Positions 24,505 through 32,726 of a stretch of DNA of 64,000 nucleotides are shown piece after piece; positions within the stretch are counted from its first letter, which is position 1, and every line of letters begins with the position of its first letter. The notes below the pieces were generated by a model. That model did no database searches, was not told the DNA's origin, and saw nothing but the letters and a program-made list of their open reading frames with translations. Location of the stretch: NCBI RefSeq assembly GCF_008254045.1, contig NZ_CP042425.1:6386001-6450000 (forward strand), in the 5' to 3' direction. Both the position numbers and the translations under genes were made by a program. Source of the stretch: Limnoglobus roseus (lineage in GTDB: Bacteria; Planctomycetota; Planctomycetia; Gemmatales; Gemmataceae).

Positions 24505-24986
24505 TTCTTCTCCTGCGGTGAAGGGGTGAAGTAGTCCGAGAGCTGCTTCACCTCAGCCTCGGCCAGTTTGCCGCTCGGGGGCATCTCCCCCTTGCCGACC
24601 AGCCGCACGAGGCGGCGCTTCTCACTCAGCGACAGCTCCGCCGGCGTGCCGTCCTTCTCGACGAGGACGAACCCCCCGCCGCGGTCCTCTGCGGTCTCGG
24701 CCTTGTGGCACGAGGCGCACCGCGCCCCGATCACGCCGACGGCGTTGCCCGCGGGGGCAACCGCCCCGCCCCGCATCGCCTGGACGTCGCCGCGAAGGCC
24801 CTTGAGTTCTCCGAGAATTTGCTTGAGCAGGTCATCACTGCCGCTGAACGCCGGACCGTAAGCCGGCACGAGCACCGTGGGCGCGTGGTCGGCCGTCGCG
24901 TACGTCCCGCCCGCGGGCGGGCTCGACGTCGCGGCGGCGACCAGGAGCACGACCAATAACAAACCCCATCCCCATCTCGCGTTCAA
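24501..24986 (-). CDS. Membrane-anchored c-type cytochrome encoded by the prophage
   Basis: 161 aa. An N-terminal membrane anchor or signal (WGWGLLLVVLLVAAA) leads to a helical linker, the haem-attachment motif CASCH at residues 90-94 and a candidate axial methionine in GEMPPSG (Met135). This is the complete class I cytochrome c pattern in normal spacing, so it is likely able to bind haem and to face the periplasm. Start and stop overlap both neighbours. A cytochrome in the middle of a phage late operon is unusual, and its electron partner is unknown. Confidence 0.85.
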   Translation of the reverse strand: MNARWGWGLLLVVLLVAAATSSPPAGGTYATADHAPTVLVPAYGPAFSGSDDLLKQILGELKGLRGDVQAMRGGAVAPAGNAVGVIGARCASCHKAETAEDRGGGFVLVEKDGTPAELSLSEKRRLVRLVGKGEMPPSGKLAEAEVKQLSDYFTPSPQEKK

Positions 24987-26443
24987 TGCCCGTGCCTCCC
25001 GAGGATTTCGTGCAGTAGCGGGACCAACTCTTCGACGTGCTCCAACCGGGCGTCAACGCCCTGCACCAGGCCGGCCAAGATCGGGTCCAATTGGGTCCGC
25101 TTGGCTTCCGCCTTCAGCGCCGCCGTCAGGCGACCGGGGTCGGCCCCGATCTCGCGGGCCACGTCGGCGAGGGACCGGTCGCGCTCCACCCACTGGTCCC
25201 ACAAGTCGCCAACGAGCTTGGCGTTCGCCGCGGCGGTCAGGCCGTTCGTCTTGGTCAACACCTTGGCGTAGCGGGCGTTGTCGTCCGCCGTTTGGTCGAC
25301 CAGGTCGCTCAGGTACTTCGACCGCTTCCGCCGCTGCTCGCGGTCGTCTCGATCGTCCAGGCTGAACGGCGGGCTGTAGACCTTGCGGGCCCAGTCGTTG
25401 ATCGGGCGGATCCCCTCGACGTGGCACCGCACGCAATTCATGCCGGCGGCCACGCGGCGATCCGTCCCGGTGCTCTTCCCGTCCGAGGCGATGTTGTCCG
25501 GCGCCGTGTCCTGTCGCTCGCCCTTGTTGTTCTGCAGCCAGAACGCGAACAGGCGGTTCGGGAGGCTCCCGTATTGCTCGCTCGCGTCCTCCTGAATGTC
25601 CCCGTCGAGCAGCCGCAGGGCGTTCTTCTCCGCGTTGTTCCGCGCGTAGTCTCGGCTCCGCCAGTACGGGCCGGAGATGGCGTCGAACCGCTCAAGGCCG
25701 CGGTTGTTCAACGTCACCGGGGACCGCGACACGATCGCCCCGATTTCCCGACGGAGTCGCTGGGCCTCCTTCACGTCGGCCCCGACCAATTTCAAGAAGT
25801 CGGCTTCCTTGGCTCCGAGGCCGAGCCACGAGTAATAGCCGGTCCCCCGGTCGTTGGCCCGTGTCGCCTCGGTAATCCACCAGTTCAACTTCACGACCGG
25901 GACGGCGGACCCGGTGTAGGCCGCGAGCGTCAACGCCCGCGGGCCGTCCACCTGCGGACCGAAGGCGACTTTCGCGGCCGCCTTGGCCGGGGTCACGACG
26001 TCGTACCAGCCGGCGTCGTAATGCTTCCCGTCCGTGCTGTTCACACCGCCCGGCCAGTACTTCCGTTCCGTGGTCGCCGGCGTGGTGACTGCGGCGGTGA
26101 GCTTGACCAGGAAGTACGGCTCGGTGTCGGCCAACTTCTCCCACACCTTCGCGTCCCAACCGTAGTCCCGCAGATCGACCCGCCAGAGGTTCGGCGTGAC
26201 CCGCGTCGGGGGCGTGAGGTCCACCTCACGGGAAAGGCTGTTGGCCCAAAAGCGAAGGAGCTGGTCCCAACGGGTCAGCTCCTTCGGGTCGGCCACGTCG
26301 TAGAGGGACAGGTACCGGACGTACCTCGACTCGGCCGAGCGGACGCGGGCCGCGTCCAGCGCCGCGGCGTCGACCGCGGCCGCCGGCGTCTGTGCCCCGG
26401 CCGGCGCCGACAGGGCGAGCAGGAACAGCCACGCGACCCGCAT
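24983..26443 (-). CDS. Secreted protein with a c-type haem motif, 486 aa
   Basis: ATG 26443 with signal peptide MRVAWLFLLALSAPAGAQ. A single CVRCH motif lies at residues 337-341. The segment before it (residues 80-330) is folded and resembles the large cytochrome-associated proteins common in planctomycete genomes. The tail (residues 370-486) is charged and helical. No second haem motif is seen. It sits between the matrixin and the small cytochrome with overlapping codons on both sides, suggesting the three products work together in the periplasm. Catalytic activity cannot be read from the sequence. Confidence 0.8.
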   Translation of the reverse strand: MRVAWLFLLALSAPAGAQTPAAAVDAAALDAARVRSAESRYVRYLSLYDVADPKELTRWDQLLRFWANSLSREVDLTPPTRVTPNLWRVDLRDYGWDAKVWEKLADTEPYFLVKLTAAVTTPATTERKYWPGGVNSTDGKHYDAGWYDVVTPAKAAAKVAFGPQVDGPRALTLAAYTGSAVPVVKLNWWITEATRANDRGTGYYSWLGLGAKEADFLKLVGADVKEAQRLRREIGAIVSRSPVTLNNRGLERFDAISGPYWRSRDYARNNAEKNALRLLDGDIQEDASEQYGSLPNRLFAFWLQNNKGERQDTAPDNIASDGKSTGTDRRVAAGMNCVRCHVEGIRPINDWARKVYSPPFSLDDRDDREQRRKRSKYLSDLVDQTADDNARYAKVLTKTNGLTAAANAKLVGDLWDQWVERDRSLADVAREIGADPGRLTAALKAEAKRTQLDPILAGLVQGVDARLEHVEELVPLLHEILGRHGH

Positions 26444-27198
26444 CAGCGGGCGGCCTTGAACCGGGACACGACGGCCTGCACGTCGGCCATCGCCTGCTCG
26501 GCCGTGTACGTCGTCGGTGTGGCCGGCGGCCCCGCGGGCGGGGCGACAGGGGGCGTCGTCGGGACGGCCTTCGGCGGGCCGTAGAGGGCTTGGATTCTCG
26601 CGATGTCTCTCGCTTGCGGCTTCGTGACCTTCGGCGAGTAGAACGGGTCCATGAGGGCCGCCCCGCCGGCGTTGTCGTGGCCGAGGCCCAGCGCGTGGCC
26701 GATCTCGTGGCAGGCGACGGCGACGATGTCGATCTTGTTGGCGGGCACGCCCGGCCCCACGGCCCACTGCTCGCCGCTGTCGTACAGCTGCTTGAGCCGC
26801 GTGTCGGCCCCGTTCGGCAGCTCGCTCCACGCGAGCGTCTTGCCGCTGCCGTCGATCGGCCCCACGCCGTGAAGGATGTCGGCCTTGGCCGCGGTGTCGG
26901 TCCGGACGAACGTCAGCCCGCACACGTCGGCCCACTGCTGGCAGGCAATGTCCAGGGCGGCCAGCCATTGTTCTTGCGTCACGCCGGGCAGGAGGCCAGT
27001 CGCACAATGGGCCAGCGGGCCTTTGGCCGCCTTGCCCCACTTCGCGGCGACGTCCTCGGTCGTCAGAGTTTCCGGTAACGCGCAGAACCGGACCGGCGGT
27101 ATCTCGTCGGCCTGGTGCGGCGGGGTGAGAGGACTGCCGAAGAGCGGGCTCGATGTCACTGGTGAGGTCTCGGGTTTGGGGGAACCGGGCGGCCGCAT
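26443..27198 (-). CDS. Matrixin-type zinc metalloprotease in the phage cassette
   Basis: 251 aa. The metzincin zinc site HEIGHALGLGH is at residues 164-174 and the Met-turn (ALMDPFY) follows 9 residues later, so the active site looks complete. The catalytic domain is about residues 60-200; a Pro-rich linker and short helix follow. No signal peptide is obvious, so secretion would need another route or cell lysis. It is the first of the cassette genes after the small membrane protein. Possible roles are host envelope lysis, virion protein processing or fitness cargo. Confidence 0.85.
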   Translation of the reverse strand: MRPPGSPKPETSPVTSSPLFGSPLTPPHQADEIPPVRFCALPETLTTEDVAAKWGKAAKGPLAHCATGLLPGVTQEQWLAALDIACQQWADVCGLTFVRTDTAAKADILHGVGPIDGSGKTLAWSELPNGADTRLKQLYDSGEQWAVGPGVPANKIDIVAVACHEIGHALGLGHDNAGGAALMDPFYSPKVTKPQARDIARIQALYGPPKAVPTTPPVAPPAGPPATPTTYTAEQAMADVQAVVSRFKAAR

Positions 27199-27405
27199 TC
27201 AGGCGGGGCCGACGCTGACCTTCAAGCGGTCGACGTCCTTCCGGAGTTCGGCGCGGTCGTTCTCGCACTCTTCGACCTTCGTCTTCAGAATGGCGAGATC
27301 CTTGTCGTACGTGAGCTTGTCCCGGTCTTTGAACAGACCGACGACGGTGTTCGTGATCGAGAGCACGAGCGCGCTCAGGCTCGCGATGACGGTTGCATTT
27401 TCCAA
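27199..27405 (-). CDS. Small membrane protein with coiled coil, 68 aa, holin-like layout
   Basis: ATG 27405. One hydrophobic helix near the N-terminus (IASLSALVLSITNTVVGLF) is followed by a charged coiled coil (KLTYDKDLAILKTKVEECENDRAEL). It directly abuts the matrixin gene. The layout resembles small lysis-accessory or holin-associated proteins such as the XhlA type, but with the helix at the other end. A lysis role is inferred only. Confidence 0.65.
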   Translation of the reverse strand: MENATVIASLSALVLSITNTVVGLFKDRDKLTYDKDLAILKTKVEECENDRAELRKDVDRLKVSVGPA

Positions 27406-27434
27406 GGTGCGTTCCGGGACGAGTCCGTTGGTGG

Positions 27435-27950
27435 TCAGGCCCGGGCGCGGCCCCGCGGGCGGCGGGGCGACGCCTTCCGCCGTCGCGGGACGGGCGGGGG
27501 CACGGGCGGGGAATCCGGCACGGAGACGTACCGGCCGAAGTGGTGGCAGGTGGCTTGGTACTCTTCGAGATCACTCGCGAGTTTCACGGCCCGGTTGTAC
27601 CGGTCCCGGGCGAAGTTCTTCGCCGCCTCCGTGAGGTAGGCGAACGGGTTCCCGCCCTTCTCGAAGATCCGCGGCACGGCCCGCTCGATCCAGTGGATGA
27701 CGAGGTCCTGGCGGAAGTCGTCCACGTCGGATTCGGGAACGCCGCCGAACTTTTCCAGGTAGCCGTCGGCGATCCGGTAGAAGAAATCGGCCAACCGGGC
27801 GGGGAGGCGACCGTCGGCCCGTGCTTGTTGAGCAAGCGCACGGAGTTCCGCGTTGTCCGCGTAATGGGCCGGGGTTTGCGGGGCGGCGACGTCGCTCGCC
27901 GGGTCCGTGGCGGGGGCAGGGATGCTGCCTTGGGCGGGGCAGAAGGTCAT
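27435..27950 (-). CDS. Sigma-factor-region-2-like phage protein, 171 aa
   Basis: ATG 27950. The longer upstream reading is Arg-rich and not protein-like. Residues 70-125 read ESDVDDFRQDLVIHWIERAVPRI, then NPFAYLTEAAKNFARDRYN, the pattern of sigma-70 region 2 as in ECF factors and T4 gp55-type late sigma factors. Region 4 is absent and the C-terminus is a short Pro/Arg-rich tail. A phage late-transcription factor is a reasonable hypothesis. Its place downstream of tail genes rather than early is odd for that role. Confidence 0.55.
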   Translation of the reverse strand: MTFCPAQGSIPAPATDPASDVAAPQTPAHYADNAELRALAQQARADGRLPARLADFFYRIADGYLEKFGGVPESDVDDFRQDLVIHWIERAVPRIFEKGGNPFAYLTEAAKNFARDRYNRAVKLASDLEEYQATCHHFGRYVSVPDSPPVPPPVPRRRKASPRRPRGRARA

Positions 27951-28017
27951 GACGTTATGTACGGCGCGTCCGCCCGAACGCGCCGCCATTTTCACGGGTT
28001 CCCGGGACCGCGGCCCG

Positions 28018-28383
28018 TTACGGCGGCCAAGGGATGATGGTGAGCGAGTGGGCGGACATCGGCGGCGGCGGCGGCGGGAACGGCGGGAGTGGTGCCTCCT
28101 GCGGCCGCCAGTCGGGACAGTCCGCGCAGGCCTGGACCGCGGGTCCGACCCTGGCCCGCGTGCACGTGTCGCGGTCGGCCCCGGCGAGATCACACAGGCG
28201 GACGTGCCGGCCCTCGCCGGCGCAGCCCGTGCAGTACTCGACGACCGGCCCCTCGTACAGGCACGGCGGCCGGGCCGCGGGGAGCGGAATCAGCTGGGCC
28301 GGGTCAACAGGCGGCCCAGCGGATCGGCCGATGAACTCGACCCGCCGCCCGTTGACGATCCGCGTGTACCGAATCTCGCTCAC
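28018..28383 (-). CDS. Small Cys-rich phage protein, 121 aa
   Basis: GTG 28383 overlaps the previous stop (GTGA). It begins VSEIRYTRIVNGRRVEFIG and carries CTGCAGEGRHVRLCDLAG and CADCPDW, six closely spaced Cys that could bind metal. A polyproline stretch lies near the end. Function unknown. It lies between the polyproline structural protein and the sigma-like gene. Confidence 0.6.
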   Translation of the reverse strand: MSEIRYTRIVNGRRVEFIGRSAGPPVDPAQLIPLPAARPPCLYEGPVVEYCTGCAGEGRHVRLCDLAGADRDTCTRARVGPAVQACADCPDWRPQEAPLPPFPPPPPPMSAHSLTIIPWPP

Positions 28384-29600
28384 GGCCCGCCCCCAGACCC
28401 GCTGCCCGAAGGGGGCGACGTGCCGCACCCGGACTCGCACGCGGCCTGGTCCGCCCCGAACGCCGCACTCCAGAACCACGTCGTCCCGTCGCCGACGTCG
28501 ATCGTCGCCGGCGTACCTGGGGCGCAAAGGCACCCCCGCATGATTTCGTCGCCGCCGCCGGTGGGCCGAAGCACGTAACAAGACCATTCGTCCGTGCAGG
28601 GTGGCGGCGGCGGTGGTGGTGGGGGCGGGGGCGGTGGGCTCTCCGGTGGCGGCGGTGGTGGTGGGGGCGGGGGCGGTGGGCTCTCCGGTGGCGGCGGCGG
28701 TGGTGGGGGCGGGGGCGGAGGCGGTACTTGGATCCCGCCCCTGACCGTCACGAGCCGGGTCGATCCATCGGCCAGACGAACCGTGTAGTCGTCGTCGAGG
28801 CCTTGGTGCACGACCGTGACGGGTGGGCTACCGGGGGTGACCCGCTTGACCTCATACTTGTCGTCAGCCCTGACCCATCCGTGACACCAGATGTTGTGCG
28901 AGAAGTCGTTCAGGCCAGAACTGATCGTGATCGCCTGCGTGCCGCTGATGTAGGTGAGGACGAGCGCGTGCGTGGTGTCGTCGAGCCCGAACGTGCCGAC
29001 CGTCCCGTCGCGGCCCTTCAAATACATGCCAGGGTTGTACCCGGCACCGATCCGGAGGAACGCACCGTCCGGGTCGCTGGTGTCCGAGAAGATGGTGAGG
29101 ATTGCCGTCTTCGTCGTCTGACGGTCGAGTACGATCGCGCAATCGTCCCCGGGAAGCTGGTAAGTGAGCTTGTCCCGGAACGTCTTCTCCCCCTTGATGG
29201 ACTGGCTGCCGATCGACAGCAAACCGCCGCACCACGCGGTTTCCAGCCCGCTCACGATCGCCTTCACGCCGGCCTCACCGACCACGCGGTAACGGGCCAC
29301 GCCCGCGTCGGAGTCACCCTGACTAATGGCGAGGTAACGCTCGCCGTTCGTCAGCGGTCCGCCGTCCACGTTCGGCTGACACTCGGCCTTGCCCGGCATG
29401 TTCAGCCACGTCGAGACCCTCGCGATGTCCACCCGACAGGGGTACCAACCGGCCGCCGGCGAACCGGTGACCGTCACCCAAATGATCTGGCGCGGTCCCG
29501 GCTGGCGTGGCGATTCGGCCGGGCCGCTGTCGCGGGTGGCGATCTGTTCCCGAATGCGCTCGGCGGTGCGGGAAGAAACGAGGGCGGGCTTGTCGATCAT
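28380..29600 (-). CDS. Phage structural protein with three polyproline blocks, 406 aa
   Basis: ATG 29600. The N-terminal 280 residues look like a phage minor tail or fibre protein (repeated beta segments, GKDGTVGTFG-type turns). Then come three blocks of 12-13 prolines separated by ESP, and a Cys-rich C-terminal domain (six Cys). A rigid polyproline spacer carrying a small Cys-knot-like tip would suit an adhesin. Located after the tape measure among tip genes. Confidence 0.7.
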   Translation of the reverse strand: MIDKPALVSSRTAERIREQIATRDSGPAESPRQPGPRQIIWVTVTGSPAAGWYPCRVDIARVSTWLNMPGKAECQPNVDGGPLTNGERYLAISQGDSDAGVARYRVVGEAGVKAIVSGLETAWCGGLLSIGSQSIKGEKTFRDKLTYQLPGDDCAIVLDRQTTKTAILTIFSDTSDPDGAFLRIGAGYNPGMYLKGRDGTVGTFGLDDTTHALVLTYISGTQAITISSGLNDFSHNIWCHGWVRADDKYEVKRVTPGSPPVTVVHQGLDDDYTVRLADGSTRLVTVRGGIQVPPPPPPPPPPPPPESPPPPPPPPPPPPESPPPPPPPPPPPPPCTDEWSCYVLRPTGGGDEIMRGCLCAPGTPATIDVGDGTTWFWSAAFGADQAACESGCGTSPPSGSGSGGGP

Positions 29601-30496
29601 GGGAAGAGAATGGTGGCGAAAGCCTCCTCCTTATAGGCGTTGACCTCGCGAAACACCAGGTCGTCGCCGGCGGGGAGTTCCTCCCCACTACCGTTCAACG
29701 GCACGACGATCGGGTTCCCGGTGCCGTCCTTGCACCGTTCGTATCGCATGACCCCGCTGTCATTGACGATTTTCACGCTGCCCTGGTCGAGAATCTTTCG
29801 TGGGTTCCAAGGGATCTCCGAGTGTTCGATTTCCACGGAGCATTCCCAGTAGCTGAGCAGGCCGCCACCGTCGGCTTTCTCGTAATGCGTCTTGGCGTTG
29901 AAGTCGTTGATTCTCAGCGTGCGAATGGGAAACCCCTTCCACGCCGCGCTGTTGACTCGGTCCCATTTCGTCCGGAGCGTGGCGATCTGAATCGACGTGG
30001 TCCAAAAGTCGATGCGAATCAACATGTTCGAAGACGGCACTTCGATAGGCGGGTCGTACGGGAAGCGGGCCGAGTTGGTGACGTAGGATCCCGTCACCGC
30101 GTCGACCTCCAGAACCCGCATGATTTCCTTGCGGGTGAAAGCCCACACCGGCGGCCGGAGTTCGGGCTCTTTCCACTGGTCGGAGTTCTTGCTCGGGGCT
30201 TGCTGAGACCCGGCGTCCGGCTGCCCCGAAGCCTCGAAGGGCGCAGACGAGTACTCGATCTCCAGATTCCAGACGACGACGTCCGTCTCATCCTGGGTGA
30301 GCTTCGGTGTGCGGGCGATCGCCTGGGTGTAGTACGGGTGCTGATCGTACTTGTTGACGCCGACGGCGGTGTAGATGTCGATCGGGCTCGCGTTGAGCGT
30401 GTCGACGACGATCTTCCACTTGCGCGACCCGCTGACGTACCCCTTCTCGTCTTCCGTGAAGGTGCGGCCGGGCCGCTCGTAGACCGTGATGGGCAT
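29597..30496 (-). CDS. Phage tail-tip or baseplate protein, 299 aa
   Basis: ATG 30496, 3 bases after the tape-measure stop, and overlapping the next gene by 4 bases. The protein is beta-rich with many Trp and Tyr. The position right after the tape measure is that of distal tail / baseplate-hub proteins. No specific family motif is recognised. Confidence 0.65.
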   Translation of the reverse strand: MPITVYERPGRTFTEDEKGYVSGSRKWKIVVDTLNASPIDIYTAVGVNKYDQHPYYTQAIARTPKLTQDETDVVVWNLEIEYSSAPFEASGQPDAGSQQAPSKNSDQWKEPELRPPVWAFTRKEIMRVLEVDAVTGSYVTNSARFPYDPPIEVPSSNMLIRIDFWTTSIQIATLRTKWDRVNSAAWKGFPIRTLRINDFNAKTHYEKADGGGLLSYWECSVEIEHSEIPWNPRKILDQGSVKIVNDSGVMRYERCKDGTGNPIVVPLNGSGEELPAGDDLVFREVNAYKEEAFATILFP

Positions 30497-30499
30497 GGT

Positions 30500-32074
30500 T
30501 TAAATTGCCGGAAGGGCGGGAATGGATTCGATTGCCTGGGTCACGCCGTCGATCCCGGTCTTGATGTCCCCGAGGATCTGGTTCGCCTTCTCCTGGGCCG
30601 TCGCTAACTTGGTCGTTCCGAAATCCCACTTGGCCCGGACGGCGTACGCTTCCTTGCTTCCTTCTTCGAGGGCTGCGGCCCCCAGGTACTTTTCGGTGAC
30701 GGTGGCCGTTACTGTGAGCTTGACCGGCGGGATCTTCTGCACGAACGGTTTGACTTCCAACTCGACCGTCTTCTTGGCCTGCAACTTCTCAAACCAGGCG
30801 TCGACCTGCGCGGCGTTCGACCCGAACGCATCGACCTGTCGCCCGCCCCAGGCCCGCATGTCATCGGCCGCGGCCTTGGACCGCTCCCCGAACCGCGTCA
30901 CCGCCGCGGCGGCGTCCTTGAACATGCCGCCGCCCAGGTTCTCGGGCAGCTCGGCCGCGATGGCGATGACGTCTCCGATGACCTTGACGACCGACCCGAA
31001 CGCATCCACCGCGTATGAAGCGACGACGCCAACGGCCCCGCCGAACGCCTTCACCCCGTCCAGGGCGTAGGCGTATGCCTTGACCACGGCCCAGACCGTC
31101 CCGGTGATGACCTCCCCGATCGTGGGCATCTGGGCCGCGTTGTCAAAGATCCCCCCGAAGAGGTCCGCCACGGACCCGATTCCTTCGGACACCGCGTCGA
31201 TAACCTCTTCCACGATCGGCCCGATCACACCGAAGTAGGCCTCGGCCGCGCGGGCGATCCAGTCGAACACGGGCTGGAGTTTGCCGACGATCTTCGAGAA
31301 GACGGTGCCGACCGTTTCGATGAGAGGGGCCATCGCCACGACGACCTTGTTGAACAGCCCGTCGAACACGCCCTGGATCTTCGGCATCGCCGACCGGGCC
31401 CGCTCGACGGCGGCCATGTCCTTGTCGCTGAGCGCGGTGCCCATCGCCTTTTGCTGGGCGACGAACGACTTCAAGCCGTCCCCGCCCTTGGCCAGAACCG
31501 GCAACAGGTCGTACGCGCCCTTGCCGAACAACTCCTGGGCGACGAGCGCCTTCGTCCCGGAATCCGTGACGCCCTTCAAGCCGTCGGCGATCTTGTAGAA
31601 CTGCTGGTCGGCCGAGAGGCCTTGCACGTCGGAGAGCTTCAAGCCGATCGCGGCGAGCCCCTTCACCGCCGCGGCCGAACCCGAAGCGATCGTCGCCGAC
31701 CCCTTCAACAACAGCTTGCTGAACTGATCTTGTTCGATGCCCGCGCCCTTTGCGGCGGCGCTCAAGCCCATGAACTGGTCGGCCGCCACCCCGATCGACT
31801 TGGCCTGGCGGCCGATGTCACTCAACTCTTTGGTCCGGGCGACGGCATCCCCGAACAACTTGGCCCCGCCGGTCACCGCGGCGAACGCGGCCGTGAGCGG
31901 GCCGCCGATGAGCGGGATGGACGAGGTGAGTGGCGCGAGGCTCAGCGACTTGGCGGCGGCCTCGGCCTTCTTGCGAAACCCTTGGACCGACGCATAAGCC
32001 CCGTCGAGCACCCCCGTGAGGGCGTCCGCATTCGCGACGAGCTTCAGGCTGGCGGTGCCGATCGAGAGGGCCAT
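30500..32074 (-). CDS. Tail tape-measure protein, 524 aa
   Basis: It sets tail length and is ejected with DNA. The N-terminus is helical (ANADALTGVLDGAYASVQGFRKKAEAA). Repeated small-residue hydrophobic stretches follow, such as AAFAAVTGGAKLFGDAVA and YALDGVKAFGGAVGVVASYAV, with a phage tail-length helical core around residues 95-235. At 524 aa it is short for the family, predicting a short tail of roughly 80 nm if the usual 0.15 nm per residue holds. It follows the frameshifting chaperone pair, the diagnostic position. Confidence 0.88.
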   Translation of the reverse strand: MALSIGTASLKLVANADALTGVLDGAYASVQGFRKKAEAAAKSLSLAPLTSSIPLIGGPLTAAFAAVTGGAKLFGDAVARTKELSDIGRQAKSIGVAADQFMGLSAAAKGAGIEQDQFSKLLLKGSATIASGSAAAVKGLAAIGLKLSDVQGLSADQQFYKIADGLKGVTDSGTKALVAQELFGKGAYDLLPVLAKGGDGLKSFVAQQKAMGTALSDKDMAAVERARSAMPKIQGVFDGLFNKVVVAMAPLIETVGTVFSKIVGKLQPVFDWIARAAEAYFGVIGPIVEEVIDAVSEGIGSVADLFGGIFDNAAQMPTIGEVITGTVWAVVKAYAYALDGVKAFGGAVGVVASYAVDAFGSVVKVIGDVIAIAAELPENLGGGMFKDAAAAVTRFGERSKAAADDMRAWGGRQVDAFGSNAAQVDAWFEKLQAKKTVELEVKPFVQKIPPVKLTVTATVTEKYLGAAALEEGSKEAYAVRAKWDFGTTKLATAQEKANQILGDIKTGIDGVTQAIESIPALPAI

Positions 32075-32077
32075 GCG

Positions 32078-32700
32078 TTACCGGGTTCGTGAGAAAGCCT
32101 GACAGGCCTGATCGAAGGTGAGTTGCACGACGCGGTGGCCAGCTTCCCTTCCCCACTTGGGGCGATTCTGGTCCGGGGCCTGACCGTTCCAACTGCTCAT
32201 CAGGATTCCCAACCGCCAATCCGCGGCGATCGGCCCCCACGGCGAGTGGTTCCAAAGCGCCTCCCACTGCAAAAGCTCGCGGGCGGTCATGCCCTGAAGC
32301 ATGTCCGCCCGCGACGGCCAACCCAACTGCAGCGCGAGCGACAGCTCGAAGCGGTCCCGGTCCGTCAGTTCACTTTTTTTTCGGCGTCGGGGCTGAGGCC
32401 GTTGTGTGCCAACGCGGTCTCGAAGATCGCCTTGGCCCGGACGACGGGGAGTTCCTCCGTGTCGCCCATCTCGGTGTCGGTCCAGAAACGCCGGCCGTCT
32501 GCGTCGCAGGCCGTGAGGTTGACGAGCTGGTAGACGGCGCGGAGGTTCCGATCGTCGTCACTCAAACTCAGGTCGACCTTGCTGGAGGAGCAAGCGCCCT
32601 GGAAGTTGCGGTACTCCTTCCCGGAGATCTCCCGCACGAACACGCCGGGCACGCCGGGCACGGGGACCACGTTGGCCTTCTTCAAGTCGTTGCGGTTCAT
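32078..32700 (-). CDS. Tail assembly chaperone G-T fusion made by -1 frameshift
   Basis: The T-type ORF has no convincing start of its own. It is open in the -1 frame from the slippery site at 32374-32381 to the stop at 32078. After the shift it reads SELTDRDRFELSLALQLGWPS, then GMTARELLQWEALW, the DUF4035/gpT pattern. The predicted fusion has about 207 residues. In lambda-type phages the G and G-T products chaperone tail tube assembly on the tape measure. The gene lies exactly between the tube gene and the tape measure. Confidence 0.8.
32365..32700 (-). CDS. Tail assembly chaperone G (unshifted product), 111 aa
   Basis: ATG 32700 (MNRNDLKKANVVPVP), ending EKKVN just after the slippery A run. 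The content GVPGVFVREISGKEYRNFQ...LRAVYQLVNLTACD matches the pattern of small tail chaperones of siphophages. It starts 27 bases after the tail-tube gene. Confidence 0.8.
   Translation of the reverse strand: MNRNDLKKANVVPVPGVPGVFVREISGKEYRNFQGACSSSKVDLSLSDDDRNLRAVYQLVNLTACDADGRRFWTDTEMGDTEELPVVRAKAIFETALAHNGLSPDAEKKVN
32374..32381 (-). other. Programmed -1 frameshift slippery site (A8)
   Basis: On the minus strand the in-frame codons are GAA AAA AAA GTG AAC TGA, giving the heptamer A AAA AAA three codons before the zero-frame stop. A -1 slip opens the 98-codon T frame. The location between tube and tape measure is the conserved place for this mechanism. Confidence 0.85.
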
Positions 32701-32726
32701 GGGCGTGTACAGGTTAGAGAGCAAGG

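Noticed and set aside
24983..27574. 863-codon reading including the haem protein
   Set aside because: The part upstream of 26443 is out of frame with the matrixin gene and Arg-rich; the signal peptide at 26443 marks the true start.
28594..28788. Poly-glycine protein on the plus strand
   Set aside because: It is the complement of the polyproline blocks of the phage protein at 28380-29600.
30500..32074. Diversity-generating retroelement or toxin in the tail region
   Set aside because: No reverse transcriptase, template repeat or toxin motif is visible; composition is that of a tape measure.
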